The position numbers and the translations under genes were made by a program. DNA of 64,000 nt, from positions 59,389 through 123,388 of the forward strand of contig JAFABI010000043.1 in the NCBI GenBank assembly GCA_023426125.1. The letters are read 5' to 3'. The notes beneath the pieces are model-generated. The model had not been told where the DNA came from and did no database searches. It saw nothing but the letters and a program-made list of their open reading frames with translations. This DNA is from Bacillota bacterium (lineage in GTDB: Bacteria > Bacillota > Clostridia > Acetivibrionales > DTU013). Shown piece after piece: positions 44,132 through 53,190 of the stretch (positions are counted from its first letter, which is position 1; each line of letters starts with the position of its first letter).

Positions 44132-45049
44132 CTACGCCATTTCTTCCATGGTTTTGATCATTTTATACAAAATATTGTTAACCGGTGTTTCCACTCCATG
44201 GCTGGCTCCCAGCTCCATCACGGCGCCGGCGAAAATATCCACTTCCGTTTTCCTGCGGGCTTCCACATCCTGCAGCATGGAAGTTTTGCCTTCAGGCGCC
44301 AGAGTGTCAATGATTGTCATATACTTTTTTATATCATTTTCATCCAGGCTTATTCCTGCCTTTTCCGAGATCCGCACGACCTCTCTTGAAGCCATGAATA
44401 TCAGGTCTCTGGCTTCCTGCACCTTTTGGAATACGCCGTAAGGCGCTTTGAGGATGGCGGAGACCTGGTTGATCCCCACATTCATCATAAATTTCCACCA
44501 TAGCTCGCGAAGCATGTTCCCGGGGACGGCATAGGGAATGCCTGCTTTTTCAAAAAGCTCCTTTACCGCGGCTGCCTTGTCCGACAACTCCGCATTGGTC
44601 TTTTCTCCAAAGACAATTTTGCCTATATTGGTATAGTGAATTCCCGTACCTTCCCTAACCGAATCGGTCCCAACGCAGAAGGCGTATAACATTTTATCCA
44701 TGCCGAATTGCTTGCCGATGATTTCTTCGCTTGTTATTCCATTCAGCAAGGACAGTATGATTGTGCTGTTACCGATGTAGCTGCGGATGTCCTTGATGGA
44801 CTGCTCAAGATGATGCTGCTTTACTGCGACGATTACCAGGTCGGCCTCGCCGTTTCCATCCTCCGGACGGACATATTTGAAAGGGTAAAGCCTGCCGTTG
44901 ACTGTGACCCCTTTTTCCCGGTAGCGTTGAATGCGCTCCTCGTCGGCGATAACTTTCACACAGCCCGGATCCATGTCAAAAAGCTTACCCGCATATGCGC
45001 TTCCGATCGCTCCGAGCCCCGAAACATAAATGTTGTTGATTAAAAGCAT
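44132..45049 (-). CDS. ketopantoate reductase family protein (PanE/ApbA-like)
   Basis: A 305-residue NADP-dependent reductase. The Rossmann start IYVSGLGAIGSAYAGKL has the GxGxxG loop. The middle domain carries the conserved ELWWKFMMNVGINQ (catalytic Lys and Asn), and EGKTSMLQDVEARRKTEVD matches the family C-terminal motif with the TSMLQD signature. AGGAGGATC precedes the start. True PanE makes pantoate for coenzyme A. Paralogues act on other 2-keto acids, and no pan genes are nearby, so the exact substrate is open. Confidence 0.9.
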   Translation of the reverse strand: MLLINNIYVSGLGAIGSAYAGKLFDMDPGCVKVIADEERIQRYREKGVTVNGRLYPFKYVRPEDGNGEADLVIVAVKQHHLEQSIKDIRSYIGNSTIILSLLNGITSEEIIGKQFGMDKMLYAFCVGTDSVREGTGIHYTNIGKIVFGEKTNAELSDKAAAVKELFEKAGIPYAVPGNMLRELWWKFMMNVGINQVSAILKAPYGVFQKVQEARDLIFMASREVVRISEKAGISLDENDIKKYMTIIDTLAPEGKTSMLQDVEARRKTEVDIFAGAVMELGASHGVETPVNNILYKMIKTMEEMA

Positions 45050-45126
45050 TTTATCCGATCCTCCTGTTTAAATCCTATTGACTATTCTACATTATTTATT
45101 TCGTTAAATAAAGCCCGGCAGCATTC

Positions 45127-45149
45127 AGGAGCACTGAAAATATTACTTC
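45127..45149. repeat. orphan end of the 6042-6190 element
   Basis: A 23-base exact copy of the left end of the MITE-like element at 6042. The expected right end is not found in the following 200 bases, so this is probably a truncated copy. The rest of the gap to 45312 shows nothing else. Confidence 0.5.
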
Positions 45150-45312
45150 AAACCAGCACTTTTGCCAGAAAAAAATCACGTACCCGTTTACCCTTGCAGA
45201 CGGCTGTTTTTTTCCAAAGCCGCCTTATTTTACATGGATATATGCAGGAGAAATATAGTATTAGCGGGAGAAAACAGGAGTTCTTTAATTCAGTGAGGAT
45301 AGTACGGTATTT

Positions 45313-45342
45313 GTTAAATTTCGGTTAAAAGAGTTATAATAT
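45313..45342 (+). promoter_or_regulatory. promoter of the MATE gene
   Basis: TTGTTA (45313-45318), an 18-base spacer and TATAAT (45337-45342), which ends five bases before the ATG at 45348. The transcript would start at or within a few bases of the start codon. Confidence 0.45.
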
Positions 45343-45347
45343 TTTTT

Positions 45348-46751
45348 ATGATTATTCGTAAAGATGTAATAAAGTTAACAGTACCGGTAATCTTAGAACA
45401 GACTTTTGTCGTACTTATGGGGGTCATCAATACAATCATGGCAGGGCACCTGGGGAAGGAAGCGGTGTCGGCCGTCGGCATGGTTGATTCGGTTAATAAT
45501 ATTTTTATTGCCTTCTTTTCGGCGCTGGCGGTGGGAGGTACGGTGGTAGTTGCCCAATATGCGGGCCGCGGCAGCCTGGGTTCGGCAAATGAAGCCGCAA
45601 GGCATACCTTATATGCCGGATTCGTCTTGTCCTTGTTTATCACGGTAGTCCTTTTTATATTCAGGTACAGTGTGGTAAGCCTTTTGTTCGGAGGAGCGGA
45701 GAGTACTGTCATCGGTTATTCCATGGTTTACCTCCAGATTACGCTGCCCACCTATCCCCTGATTGCCATAACGGCAATTGCGTGCGGGGTGCTAAGGGGT
45801 ACCGGTGATACGAGAACTCCCATGAAGGTAACCATTATAATGAACTTCCTCAACGTTATCCTCAGCTATTTTCTTATTTACGGCTTGCATATCCGGACTG
45901 CACATCTGAGCATTTCAATTCCCGCTTACGGAATCAAGGGCGCCGCCCTTGGAATAGCAGCCGCCAGAACGATTGGGACAGCCCTTATCCTGTTCACCCT
46001 GTTTAAGGGTTCAAAGCTTATAAAATTGACCATCGACAGGCATTTCAAACTGGATATTTCCATGCTGAAAGCGATCTTTGGCCTAGGAATACCGGCCAGT
46101 GTGGAATCCCTCCTTTTTAACGGCGGCAAGCTGATTACCCAGATCTTTGTCGTGGGTATGGGCACGGCGTCCATTGCGGCAAACTATATCGGCGGCTCCC
46201 TGTTCGGGCTTATAAACATTCCGGGCACGGCCATCAGTATCGCGGCAACAACGCTGGTAGGGCAGCACATGGGAAGACAGGAGAAGGAGGAAGCAAAGGG
46301 GATGATTGTCTATCTGACAAAAGCCGCCGGCATATGCTTATTTGTCATATGCGCCGCTATTTTCCCTTTCTCAAACTTCCTGCCGTCCCTTTATACCGAC
46401 AACGGGGATGTGATACGGATCACCGGAGATTTGCTGAAAACTGCGGTAGCCTCAATGCCTTTGTTCTGGGTTGTGTCCTTCATTATACCCGCAGGCCTCA
46501 AAGGGGCGGGAGACGCAAAGTTCACAATGTACGTATCGGTATTCAGCATGTGGGCTTTCAGGATAACCCTCGGCTATATTCTAGGGGTGCCGCTGAAATT
46601 GGGAGTAATAGGCGTGTGGCTGGGGATGTATATCGATTGGATGGTAAGGGGTATCTTTTTCTACATGAGGCTGCGGCGTGGAAAATGGCTGAACAATATG
46701 GTCATCTGCAACGACGGCTGTGAAGACGAGGTGACATCCTCTCCTCAATGA
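45348..46751 (+). CDS. MATE family efflux transporter
   Basis: A 467-residue, twelve-helix cation-coupled multidrug or metabolite exporter. Family marks are LGKEAVSAVGMVDSVNNIF in helix 2, GGTVVVAQYAGRG in the loop after it, and the second-half copy GTAISIAATTLVGQHMGRQEK. No Shine-Dalgarno precedes the ATG. Together with the close -10 box this suggests a leaderless message. A small hairpin CCTCAAT/ATTGAGG (46742-46757) covers the stop codon. The substrate is unknown. Confidence 0.92.
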   Translation: MIIRKDVIKLTVPVILEQTFVVLMGVINTIMAGHLGKEAVSAVGMVDSVNNIFIAFFSALAVGGTVVVAQYAGRGSLGSANEAARHTLYAGFVLSLFITVVLFIFRYSVVSLLFGGAESTVIGYSMVYLQITLPTYPLIAITAIACGVLRGTGDTRTPMKVTIIMNFLNVILSYFLIYGLHIRTAHLSISIPAYGIKGAALGIAAARTIGTALILFTLFKGSKLIKLTIDRHFKLDISMLKAIFGLGIPASVESLLFNGGKLITQIFVVGMGTASIAANYIGGSLFGLINIPGTAISIAATTLVGQHMGRQEKEEAKGMIVYLTKAAGICLFVICAAIFPFSNFLPSLYTDNGDVIRITGDLLKTAVASMPLFWVVSFIIPAGLKGAGDAKFTMYVSVFSMWAFRITLGYILGVPLKLGVIGVWLGMYIDWMVRGIFFYMRLRRGKWLNNMVICNDGCEDEVTSSPQ

Positions 46752-46768
46752 ATTGAGGAACTTCCTTG

Positions 46769-46798
46769 TGCGACAGGGGACGGTTCTTGTCTGTCGCA
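46769..46798. repeat. REP-like unit, GGGGACGGTTCT core
   Basis: Eight-base arms TGCGACAG/CTGTCGCA enclose GGGACGGTTCTTGT. It lies 18 bases after the MATE stop codon. Same core as at 63577-63655. Confidence 0.65.
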
Positions 46799-46858
46799 TC
46801 CTATTGATAATGAACTTTATCGGAACAATTGACAAATCCGATGCCAGGAAAATGGATA

Positions 46859-46888
46859 TTGACGATCGTTATGGCAAAGGCGTATAAT
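46859..46888 (+). promoter_or_regulatory. promoter of the hexuronate operon
   Basis: TTGACG (46859-46864), an 18-base spacer and TATAAT (46883-46888). The palindromic operator at 46903 follows the start point. Confidence 0.7.
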
Positions 46889-46902
46889 ATATTTAATAGA
46901 AT

Positions 46903-46916
46903 TGTAAGCGCTTACA
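46903..46916. promoter_or_regulatory. LacI-type operator, TGTAAGCGCTTACA
   Basis: A perfect 14-base palindrome with the central CG typical of LacI/GalR operators and close to the cre consensus. It lies about 8-21 bases downstream of the predicted start point, so bound repressor would block transcription. It is inferred to be the target of the LacI-type protein encoded next, or of CcpA. Confidence 0.7.
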
Positions 46917-47044
46917 TAAGCAACGGGACATACCGGAGAAGCGGTGAAGCAGAGAACGGGAACCGAAAGCCGGAAGATAGAATAGCCGGCATCTGTACTC
47001 CGGAGTGCTTGAAATGTCCCCTTTTGAATAAGGCGGAGCAGCGG

Positions 47045-48034
47045 ATGAATATTTATGATGTGGCCCAGGAGGCGGGTGTATCCATCGCGACCGTGTCCAG
47101 GGTGGTAAACGGAAAGTCGGTTGTCAGCAGCAAGACAAGGGAAAAAGTGGAAGCCGTGTTGAAAAGGCACAATTATACTCCCAGCGAAATAGCCAGGGGG
47201 CTGGTATTGAACTCTATCCGTACGGTGGGCATCATGGCCGTGGACATAAGAGATGTCTACTATGCCAATGTGGCACATACCGTCGAGCAGGAATTAAGCA
47301 AGCTTGGCTACACCGTCATTTTATGCAATACGGGAGAAGACGCAAAAGAAAAAATCAGGTACATGAACATCCTGATGAAAAAGAAAGTGGATGGAATCAT
47401 CCTTGTAGGCTCGGTTTTCAAGGATGCAAGCCTCGAGGGGGCAATCGCCGGAATCGCCGGTAAAGTTCCCATCGTAATGATCAATGGATTCGTTGACAGC
47501 CCAAATGTATATTCGGTCATCTGCGACGACTGCAGCGGCGTATTCCAGGCAGTCGAATATCTCATTGCCCAGGGCAGGAAAAAGCTTGTATACCTGCAGG
47601 ATACCAACACCTTCAGTGCCAGGGCAAAGGTAGAGGGCTTCCGGAAAGCGATGAAAAGCAACAAGCTGGAAGTGAACGGAAATAACCTCTTCAGGGTGAG
47701 AAAGGGGCTGGAGGGCGGCTATGAAGGGATGGAAATGATCGCCGGCAAAGGCATTTCCTTTGACGCCGCCCTATGCGGAGACGATTTGACGGCCATAGGC
47801 AGTATCCGGTACTTGAAAGACCGGGGTATTCCGGTTCCCGGAGAAGTAGCCGTAATCGGCTACAACAATTCAATCCTGGCGGCTTGCTGCGAGCCTGTGC
47901 TGACTTCCGTTGACAGCAGGATGTTTGAAATGGGCAGGATTGCAATTGAGATCTTCAGCAAGGTGATGGATGGAGAGCATGCGGAGCAGAAAACTTATTT
48001 GCAGCCGGGGCTTTGCAAGGGAAAAAGCGGTTAG
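47045..48034 (+). CDS. LacI family transcriptional regulator
   Basis: A 329-residue repressor. The start is ATG 47045, with AAGGCGGAG upstream. From there the product opens with the canonical MNIYDVAQEAGVSIATVSRV helix-turn-helix and the hinge helix (PSEIARGLVLN). A longer in-frame version would add 72 residues of unusual sequence overlapping the promoter. The periplasmic-binding-protein-like domain (60-329) senses a sugar acid or derivative. It is the first gene of an operon with uxaE and uxaC, so it probably represses them and itself through 46903-46916. Galacturonate, tagaturonate or fructuronate are likely inducers. Confidence 0.92.
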   Translation: MNIYDVAQEAGVSIATVSRVVNGKSVVSSKTREKVEAVLKRHNYTPSEIARGLVLNSIRTVGIMAVDIRDVYYANVAHTVEQELSKLGYTVILCNTGEDAKEKIRYMNILMKKKVDGIILVGSVFKDASLEGAIAGIAGKVPIVMINGFVDSPNVYSVICDDCSGVFQAVEYLIAQGRKKLVYLQDTNTFSARAKVEGFRKAMKSNKLEVNGNNLFRVRKGLEGGYEGMEMIAGKGISFDAALCGDDLTAIGSIRYLKDRGIPVPGEVAVIGYNNSILAACCEPVLTSVDSRMFEMGRIAIEIFSKVMDGEHAEQKTYLQPGLCKGKSG

Positions 48035-48128
48035 GGGCATGAAAAATATTGTACTGCAACGATATAGGACTTAGTGTTATCGCGGTATGGTACTGATACT
48101 TTGATAATGAATATAAGGAGTGAACAGC

Positions 48129-49661
48129 ATGAATGGATGGAAAGAGTTTTTAGGCCGGATCAATTCCGGGGAATCAGACGCCGATAGCCTGAAAAAGGCG
48201 GCGGCGGAGAATTTTTTGTCGTATGGGGTCTATCCCGGATCAATACAGGTGTTTGAAGGTTCCTATTTCTTTATCGCCAGGGCGGAAAAAGAAAAGGTGC
48301 TGGTGGTTTTCAAAGAAAGCAAGGCCTTCCGCCAGCTATCAGGCGATGAAACGGAGTTTGAAGGATCAAGAGTGAAGGTATGCAAGCTGGACAACGCAAA
48401 CGGTAAAATAATCCGGGGAATATTCTCATATACCAACCCGGTGAGCCATAAGGGCAGAAAAATAACCATTGGGCTGGGAGACAGGCTGGGTCTGGCTTCT
48501 ACAGGCCACCTGAGGCTGGTAAAGGATTATGATGTTTTTCCGGTGCTGGCCCAGCAATCCATCCGTGAGTTAAACCTTACCGGCAGGACGTATGAAGATG
48601 TTCTGACGGCGGCAGCCTGGGCCGTTTTCCAGGAGGGCTATACCAGGGGCTTCGGCGCCGACGGCGACCATCTCAAGACTGCCGGGGAAGTAAAAATGGC
48701 TCTGGACTGCGGATTTACCATGATCACGCTGGACTGCTCCGAGCATATCAGGAATGACATCACCGGCCTTTCGGACAGTGAGGTTGAAGCCCTTTATTCC
48801 AATGTTCCGGGAGATGACAGATACAGGCTGGAATCAAAATATTTGAAAAGCGAAATAAAAGTAGACGGGTCTTTTATAAAATTTTCCGATATTGAGTTTA
48901 AGCGTGTAGTCCTGATCTACCTGGACGCCATCAAGTACACCGTTAGCATCTATCACCAGGTAATTGCCGGCGCCGGACGGTTCATCGATTTTGAGATGTC
49001 CATCGATGAAACCCAGACGCCTACTTCACCCGGCGCCCATTATGTCGTTGCAAAGGAACTGCTGGATGCGGGTGTGGAAATCACCAGCCTTGCCCCCAGA
49101 TTCTGCGGCGAATTCCAGAAGGGCATCGATTACCGGGGCGACCTTGCACAGTTCACCAGGGAATTTGATATCCATACAATAATAGCGGTGAAGCTGGGCT
49201 ATAAGCTGAGTATCCATTCGGGAAGCGACAAGTTTACGGTATTTCCGGTCATCGGCGAAAAAACCGGAGGCGTATATCATTTGAAAACCGCCGGAACAAA
49301 TTGGCTGGAGGCCGTGAGGGTCATCGCGGGAAAAAATCCCGGACTTTACAGGAGAATGCATGAATTTGCCCTGGAAAAGCTGGCGGAAGCCAAAAAATAT
49401 TATCATATCAGCGCCGATCCATCTGTCATCCCCTCCCTGGAAAAATTAAAAGACAGCGAGCTTCCCGGCCTCATGGATATGGATGATTCCAGGCAGGTGC
49501 TGCATATTACCTATGGGCTGATACTTCTGGCGAAGAATTCTGATGGGACAGTGCGGTTCAAGGACGAGATATATTCAACTTTGAATGAATATGAACAGGA
49601 CTATTACGCAGCACTTGAGAAGCATATAGGCAGGCATCTGGAGAGGTTGGGGATAAGGTGA
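48129..49661 (+). CDS. uxaE: tagaturonate epimerase
   Basis: A 510-residue enzyme of the UxaE family, which interconverts D-tagaturonate and D-fructuronate. The start is ATG 48129 with AAGGAG nine bases upstream. A GTG nine bases earlier lies too close. Family features are GLGDRLGLASTGHLRLVKD near 115-135, GFGADGDHLKT near 175 with likely metal-binding Asp and His, TLDCSEHI near 200, and FEMSIDETQTPTSP near 285 with HYV and SIHSGSDKF later. It is placed between the LacI regulator and uxaC. With uxaC it would join the galacturonate route to the glucuronate route without a tagaturonate reductase. Confidence 0.88.
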   Translation: MNGWKEFLGRINSGESDADSLKKAAAENFLSYGVYPGSIQVFEGSYFFIARAEKEKVLVVFKESKAFRQLSGDETEFEGSRVKVCKLDNANGKIIRGIFSYTNPVSHKGRKITIGLGDRLGLASTGHLRLVKDYDVFPVLAQQSIRELNLTGRTYEDVLTAAAWAVFQEGYTRGFGADGDHLKTAGEVKMALDCGFTMITLDCSEHIRNDITGLSDSEVEALYSNVPGDDRYRLESKYLKSEIKVDGSFIKFSDIEFKRVVLIYLDAIKYTVSIYHQVIAGAGRFIDFEMSIDETQTPTSPGAHYVVAKELLDAGVEITSLAPRFCGEFQKGIDYRGDLAQFTREFDIHTIIAVKLGYKLSIHSGSDKFTVFPVIGEKTGGVYHLKTAGTNWLEAVRVIAGKNPGLYRRMHEFALEKLAEAKKYYHISADPSVIPSLEKLKDSELPGLMDMDDSRQVLHITYGLILLAKNSDGTVRFKDEIYSTLNEYEQDYYAALEKHIGRHLERLGIR

Positions 49662-49707
49662 CCGGTTAGGGGACACGCCGGCGGGGCTGCTGTCACCTTA
49701 TTCCATG

Positions 49708-49765
49708 GTTATCCCGGGGAAACGGAAGAGCATTGTCGCGGATTCCTCGCTATGTCCGGGATAAC
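49708..49765 (+). other. stem-loop between uxaE and uxaC
   Basis: Ten-base arms GTTATCCCGG/CCGGGATAAC enclose a 38-base loop with a smaller stem. No T-tract follows, so it is an intercistronic RNA structure rather than a terminator. Confidence 0.35.
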
Positions 49766-49815
49766 AGCTTTGATACCATAAAGGCAAGTACAAATAAAGA
49801 AGGAGACGAAGCACG

Positions 49816-51216
49816 ATGAAACGGTTTATGGATGAAAATTTCCTGTTGGGTAATGATTTTGCAGTGAGCTTATACCATCAGTATGCGAAAGACATGCCCA
49901 TTTACGACTATCACTGCCATCTCAGTCCCAGAGAAATCGCGGAAAACAAAAAGTACAGGAACATCACCGAAATCTGGCTTGGCGGAGACCATTACAAATG
50001 GAGGGCTCTTAGAAGCAACGGAGTCGAAGAAAAATACATAACCGGGGACGCGGACGACAAGGAAAAGTTCCTAAAGTGGGCCGAGACCATGCCTTATTGT
50101 ATCGGCAATCCGCTTTATCACTGGACCCATCTTGAACTGAAGCGGTTTTTCGGAATTGACAAACTGCTTTCTCCCGGGACTGCGGAAGAAATATGGGAAG
50201 CCTGCAACAAAATGCTCCAAAAGGATGAATTCAGTGCAAGGGAATTGATGAAGCGTTCCAACGTAAAAGCAATCAGTACGACGGACGATCCTGTCGATTC
50301 ACTGGAATACCATAAGGCGATTGCCGCAGATGCATCTTTTGATATCGCAGTATTACCCGCTTTCAGGCCCGATAAGGGGATCAACATTGAGAAGGAAGGC
50401 TTCTCTGCCTGGCTGGAAAAGCTTGGAGCAGCCGCCGGTGTGAAAGTCAAGACCTATGAGGACCTGAAACAAGCAATGCTACGGAGAATGGACCATTTCC
50501 ATCAGGCAGGCTGCAGACTCTCGGACCACGGCCTTGATTGCGCGGTTTTCTGCCAGGGGACGGAGGAAGAGGCTTCAGCCATCCTGGGAAAGGCCTTGAA
50601 GGGGGATGCACTTACAGAAATTGAAATAAACATATACAAGACCCAGGTGATTTTGTTCCTGGGAAGAGAGTATGCCCGCAGGAACTGGGTAATGCAGCTT
50701 CATCTGGGAACCATACGGAACAACAATTCGCGTATGCTGAAGCTCCTTGGGCCGGATACGGGCTTTGACGCCGTCGGCGACTTCACTTATGCCCAGGCTT
50801 TATCAAAGACGCTCAATGCCCTGGATGAGACGGGCGAGCTCCCAAAGACCATCCTGTACTGCCTCAACCCTGTAAATAACGAGGTGCTGGGAACCATTAC
50901 CGGCTGCTTCCAGGGGGAAGGCATTCCCGGGAAGATGCAGTTTGGCTCCGGATGGTGGTTCAACGACCAGAAGGACGGCATGATAAAACAGATGACGGCG
51001 CTTGCGAACCTGGGGCTGTTGAGCAGGTTTGTCGGAATGCTGACGGATTCCAGGAGCTTTCTTTCCTACACAAGGCATGAGTATTTCAGACGCATCCTGT
51101 GCAATCTGATGGGAGAATGGGTGGAAAACGGAGAAGCACCGGATGACATGGCGCTCTTGGGGCAAATGGTTCAGGATATTTGCTTTAATAATGCGGTAAG
51201 GTATTTTGGCCTTTGA
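49816..51216 (+). CDS. uxaC: glucuronate (uronate) isomerase
   Basis: A 466-residue enzyme converting D-glucuronate to D-fructuronate and D-galacturonate to D-tagaturonate in the cytoplasm. It belongs to the amidohydrolase-type UxaC family. MPIYDYHCHLSPREIAEN near 30 gives the metal-binding HCH. Further marks are VKAISTTDDPVDSLEYH near 155, QLHLGTIRNNNSRML near 300 and FGSGWWFNDQKDGM near 375. AAGGAG lies upstream. It is the last gene of the operon and is followed by a strong terminator at 51318. Together with uxaE it channels uronic acids from pectin or glucuronoxylan to fructuronate. Confidence 0.96.
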   Translation: MKRFMDENFLLGNDFAVSLYHQYAKDMPIYDYHCHLSPREIAENKKYRNITEIWLGGDHYKWRALRSNGVEEKYITGDADDKEKFLKWAETMPYCIGNPLYHWTHLELKRFFGIDKLLSPGTAEEIWEACNKMLQKDEFSARELMKRSNVKAISTTDDPVDSLEYHKAIAADASFDIAVLPAFRPDKGINIEKEGFSAWLEKLGAAAGVKVKTYEDLKQAMLRRMDHFHQAGCRLSDHGLDCAVFCQGTEEEASAILGKALKGDALTEIEINIYKTQVILFLGREYARRNWVMQLHLGTIRNNNSRMLKLLGPDTGFDAVGDFTYAQALSKTLNALDETGELPKTILYCLNPVNNEVLGTITGCFQGEGIPGKMQFGSGWWFNDQKDGMIKQMTALANLGLLSRFVGMLTDSRSFLSYTRHEYFRRILCNLMGEWVENGEAPDDMALLGQMVQDICFNNAVRYFGL

Positions 51217-51317
51217 AACAGGCAAGGATACGATGAAGAAAAGCAAAGCATAAACCGGACGTGCTGGAGGTGAGCCTGCTCCCGTAAGGGCTGTATGAGG
51301 CTCTGCCCGAAACGCCG

Positions 51318-51363
51318 GCTGGGAACCTGTGTTATCCGGAAGATCACAGGTTCCCAGCTTTTT
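51318..51363 (+). terminator. terminator of the hexuronate operon
   Basis: Fourteen-base perfect arms GCTGGGAACCTGTG/CACAGGTTCCCAGC with a 13-base loop and TTTTT. Confidence 0.9.
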
Positions 51364-51785
51364 GGAGGGCAGCCGGTGGATATGTTTCCGCAGAGGGGCA
51401 TGTGGAAACGATAATAATGATGACGAATAGTGGTCGAGACAAAAAATAAAGGGATATAACCACAATATGTAGCGGTTTTGAAGTAAAAAATGAGCAAAAA
51501 TCGAGGCTGAAAGTGCAAATTTTGGCCTGATTTTTTGACCATTTTTATAGATGCCAAAGGGTTGTTTAATGGATGACAGATAAAAAACGCAAAAACATAT
51601 CGTTTATAGTTGGACATTTAGTGGTAAAATATTTCTTTTGTGAAATTTAGGTACAACAAAAAAATAATAAATGACCTCAAAAAGCAAGAGTACACATCTT
51701 GTTATGAAAAATCAATTAAATTGAATAAAAACAAGAATATCCTCGGAAATACCAAGGATCGCAGGGCAGTTCGGACTGGACACCT
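51364..51785. other. AT-rich gap without a recognised gene
   Basis: Between the hexuronate terminator and the end of the serine hydrolase gene. It has runs of A and T and no frame with a ribosome-binding site. Nothing else is visible. Confidence 0.3.
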
Positions 51786-52766
51786 CTACCAAGGGCAATA
51801 GCATGGCTCAATATATCCCTTAATGAATTCTATTCTATCCCTGGCCTCCGGCGTAAAAAGAGAAGCGATAGAAATAACCAGTTGTTTCTTCGTATTGACA
51901 TAAATCACATTTCCTCCGTCTCCCATAGCTGCGTAGCTATCTCCGTCAATGAGCCACCAAAGATAGCCGTAGGACAAATTGCCCCATTGAACGCAGCGGC
52001 TATGCTCCCTTGTGCTTTCCGATATCCACCCGGCCGATACGATTTGTTTGCCATTCCATACTCCGCCATTCAGGTATAATTGGCCTATTTTTGCCATTTC
52101 CGCAGGTGTCAGGAAAAGCCCCCAGCTTGACGTGTTTATCCCTTGCGGGTCGACAGCCCAGCCACGGGTGTTTTTGTCGTTCATAACGGCGAGATGCTCT
52201 TCTTTACTACGCAGCACCACATTGCGCGGAACACTGATTTCCAGCCGCGAGAATAAATTTTCTGTGGCGAAATCAAGTATGGAGCGTCCTGTCGCTTTTA
52301 CAAGGACACCTGATAAAATGTGGGTTCCTCCAACGGCGGAATAATTGAATTCCCCGATAGGACCATCCCCTCCTAATAAGTCCAGTGCATCTTGAATCGG
52401 GTTCTGGCTAGCGAAAAATTTCTCGTATGGTTCTGTCTTATATTTATATGGAGCGGTCATCGTGAGTAAATTTCGAATAGTAATGTCTTGTATTGTTCTC
52501 TCGCTTGCATGAACAGTGTAATTTGGAAAAAAGTCCAATACCTTCTGGTCTACACTTTTGATATCACCTTCATCGATGGCGATGCCAATCAAAGCCGAAA
52601 AAACGCTTTTTGTCACCGAGTACACATGAACGGCGTTATCTGCGGTATATTCATTGAAGTAGTTTTCATATAGTTTTATGCCGCTTTTTTGAATAACAAT
52701 GCCCGTGATATTGCTATAGTCATTGCTGATTATCTTTTCAAGCTCTTTGATTTTTTCTTGATTCAT
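51786..52766 (-). CDS. serine hydrolase of the beta-lactamase/class C family
   Basis: A 326-residue penicillin-binding-protein-like hydrolase. The active-site motif SVTKS (Ser at 50) corresponds to SxxK, and YSA near 148 corresponds to YxN. The C-terminal GDGGNVIYV segment matches the HxG-like strand. There is no signal peptide, so it is probably cytoplasmic. Members are esterases, D-amino peptidases or beta-lactamase-like enzymes of broad function. AGGAGGAGA precedes the ATG. It is monocistronic. Confidence 0.9.
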   Translation of the reverse strand: MNQEKIKELEKIISNDYSNITGIVIQKSGIKLYENYFNEYTADNAVHVYSVTKSVFSALIGIAIDEGDIKSVDQKVLDFFPNYTVHASERTIQDITIRNLLTMTAPYKYKTEPYEKFFASQNPIQDALDLLGGDGPIGEFNYSAVGGTHILSGVLVKATGRSILDFATENLFSRLEISVPRNVVLRSKEEHLAVMNDKNTRGWAVDPQGINTSSWGLFLTPAEMAKIGQLYLNGGVWNGKQIVSAGWISESTREHSRCVQWGNLSYGYLWWLIDGDSYAAMGDGGNVIYVNTKKQLVISIASLFTPEARDRIEFIKGYIEPCYCPW

Positions 52767-52891
52767 ATAATTAAATCTCCTCCTGTTAAGTTATGAAGGA
52801 TATCCTCAAATAAAGGATAATGCCATTTAAAATCAATTACAAGCCCAATTTTAAAAATAGCCGTTTGCATTCTAAAACGAGGAGTGATGAA

Positions 52892-53190
52892 ATGAAAGGA
52901 TTTGAAACTCCTGTAATCATTGGATTTCCCTTAAGAGGAGAGTGGATGGCACCCAACACTCCGGGGAAAAGATCCCAAGTCACGGAACTGACCAATTAGG
53001 AGAGCGTTATGCTTTTGATTTTTTACAGGTTGATTGGGCAAGAACAGGAGGCCTTTTTTATCATACATCTTTATTACGGATATTGATCTTATTGCTTCAT
53101 GCAAGGAGCGGCGGCGCATTGATCAGGAAGCAGAGAATCAGATATTCAGTTGCTTTTACGAAAACAAGCAGAACTGAAATCGCTCTACCC
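52892..53190 (+). pseudogene. frameshifted remnant of an M23-like peptidase gene
   Basis: An ATG at 52892 with GAGGAG upstream opens a frame giving FPLRGEWMAPNTPGK, then a stop at 53000. The neighbouring frame continues the same protein (KIPSHGTDQLGERYAFDF, then FYHTSLLRI). So one frameshift occurred near 52965-52975. After about 53090 the family sequence is lost and a rearranged piece (ASCKERRRIDQEA) follows. The intact family is, from memory, an M23/glucose-PTS-EIIA-like cytoplasmic domain; this assignment is moderate. No functional product is expected. Confidence 0.6.

Noticed and set aside
46829..47044. N-terminal extension of 72 residues for the LacI regulator
   Set aside because: It overlaps the promoter and operator, and the canonical LacI start lies at 47045 with its own ribosome-binding site.
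51171..51617. Minus-strand frame over the uxaC terminator
   Set aside because: It runs through the terminator hairpin and has no ribosome-binding site or recognisable product.
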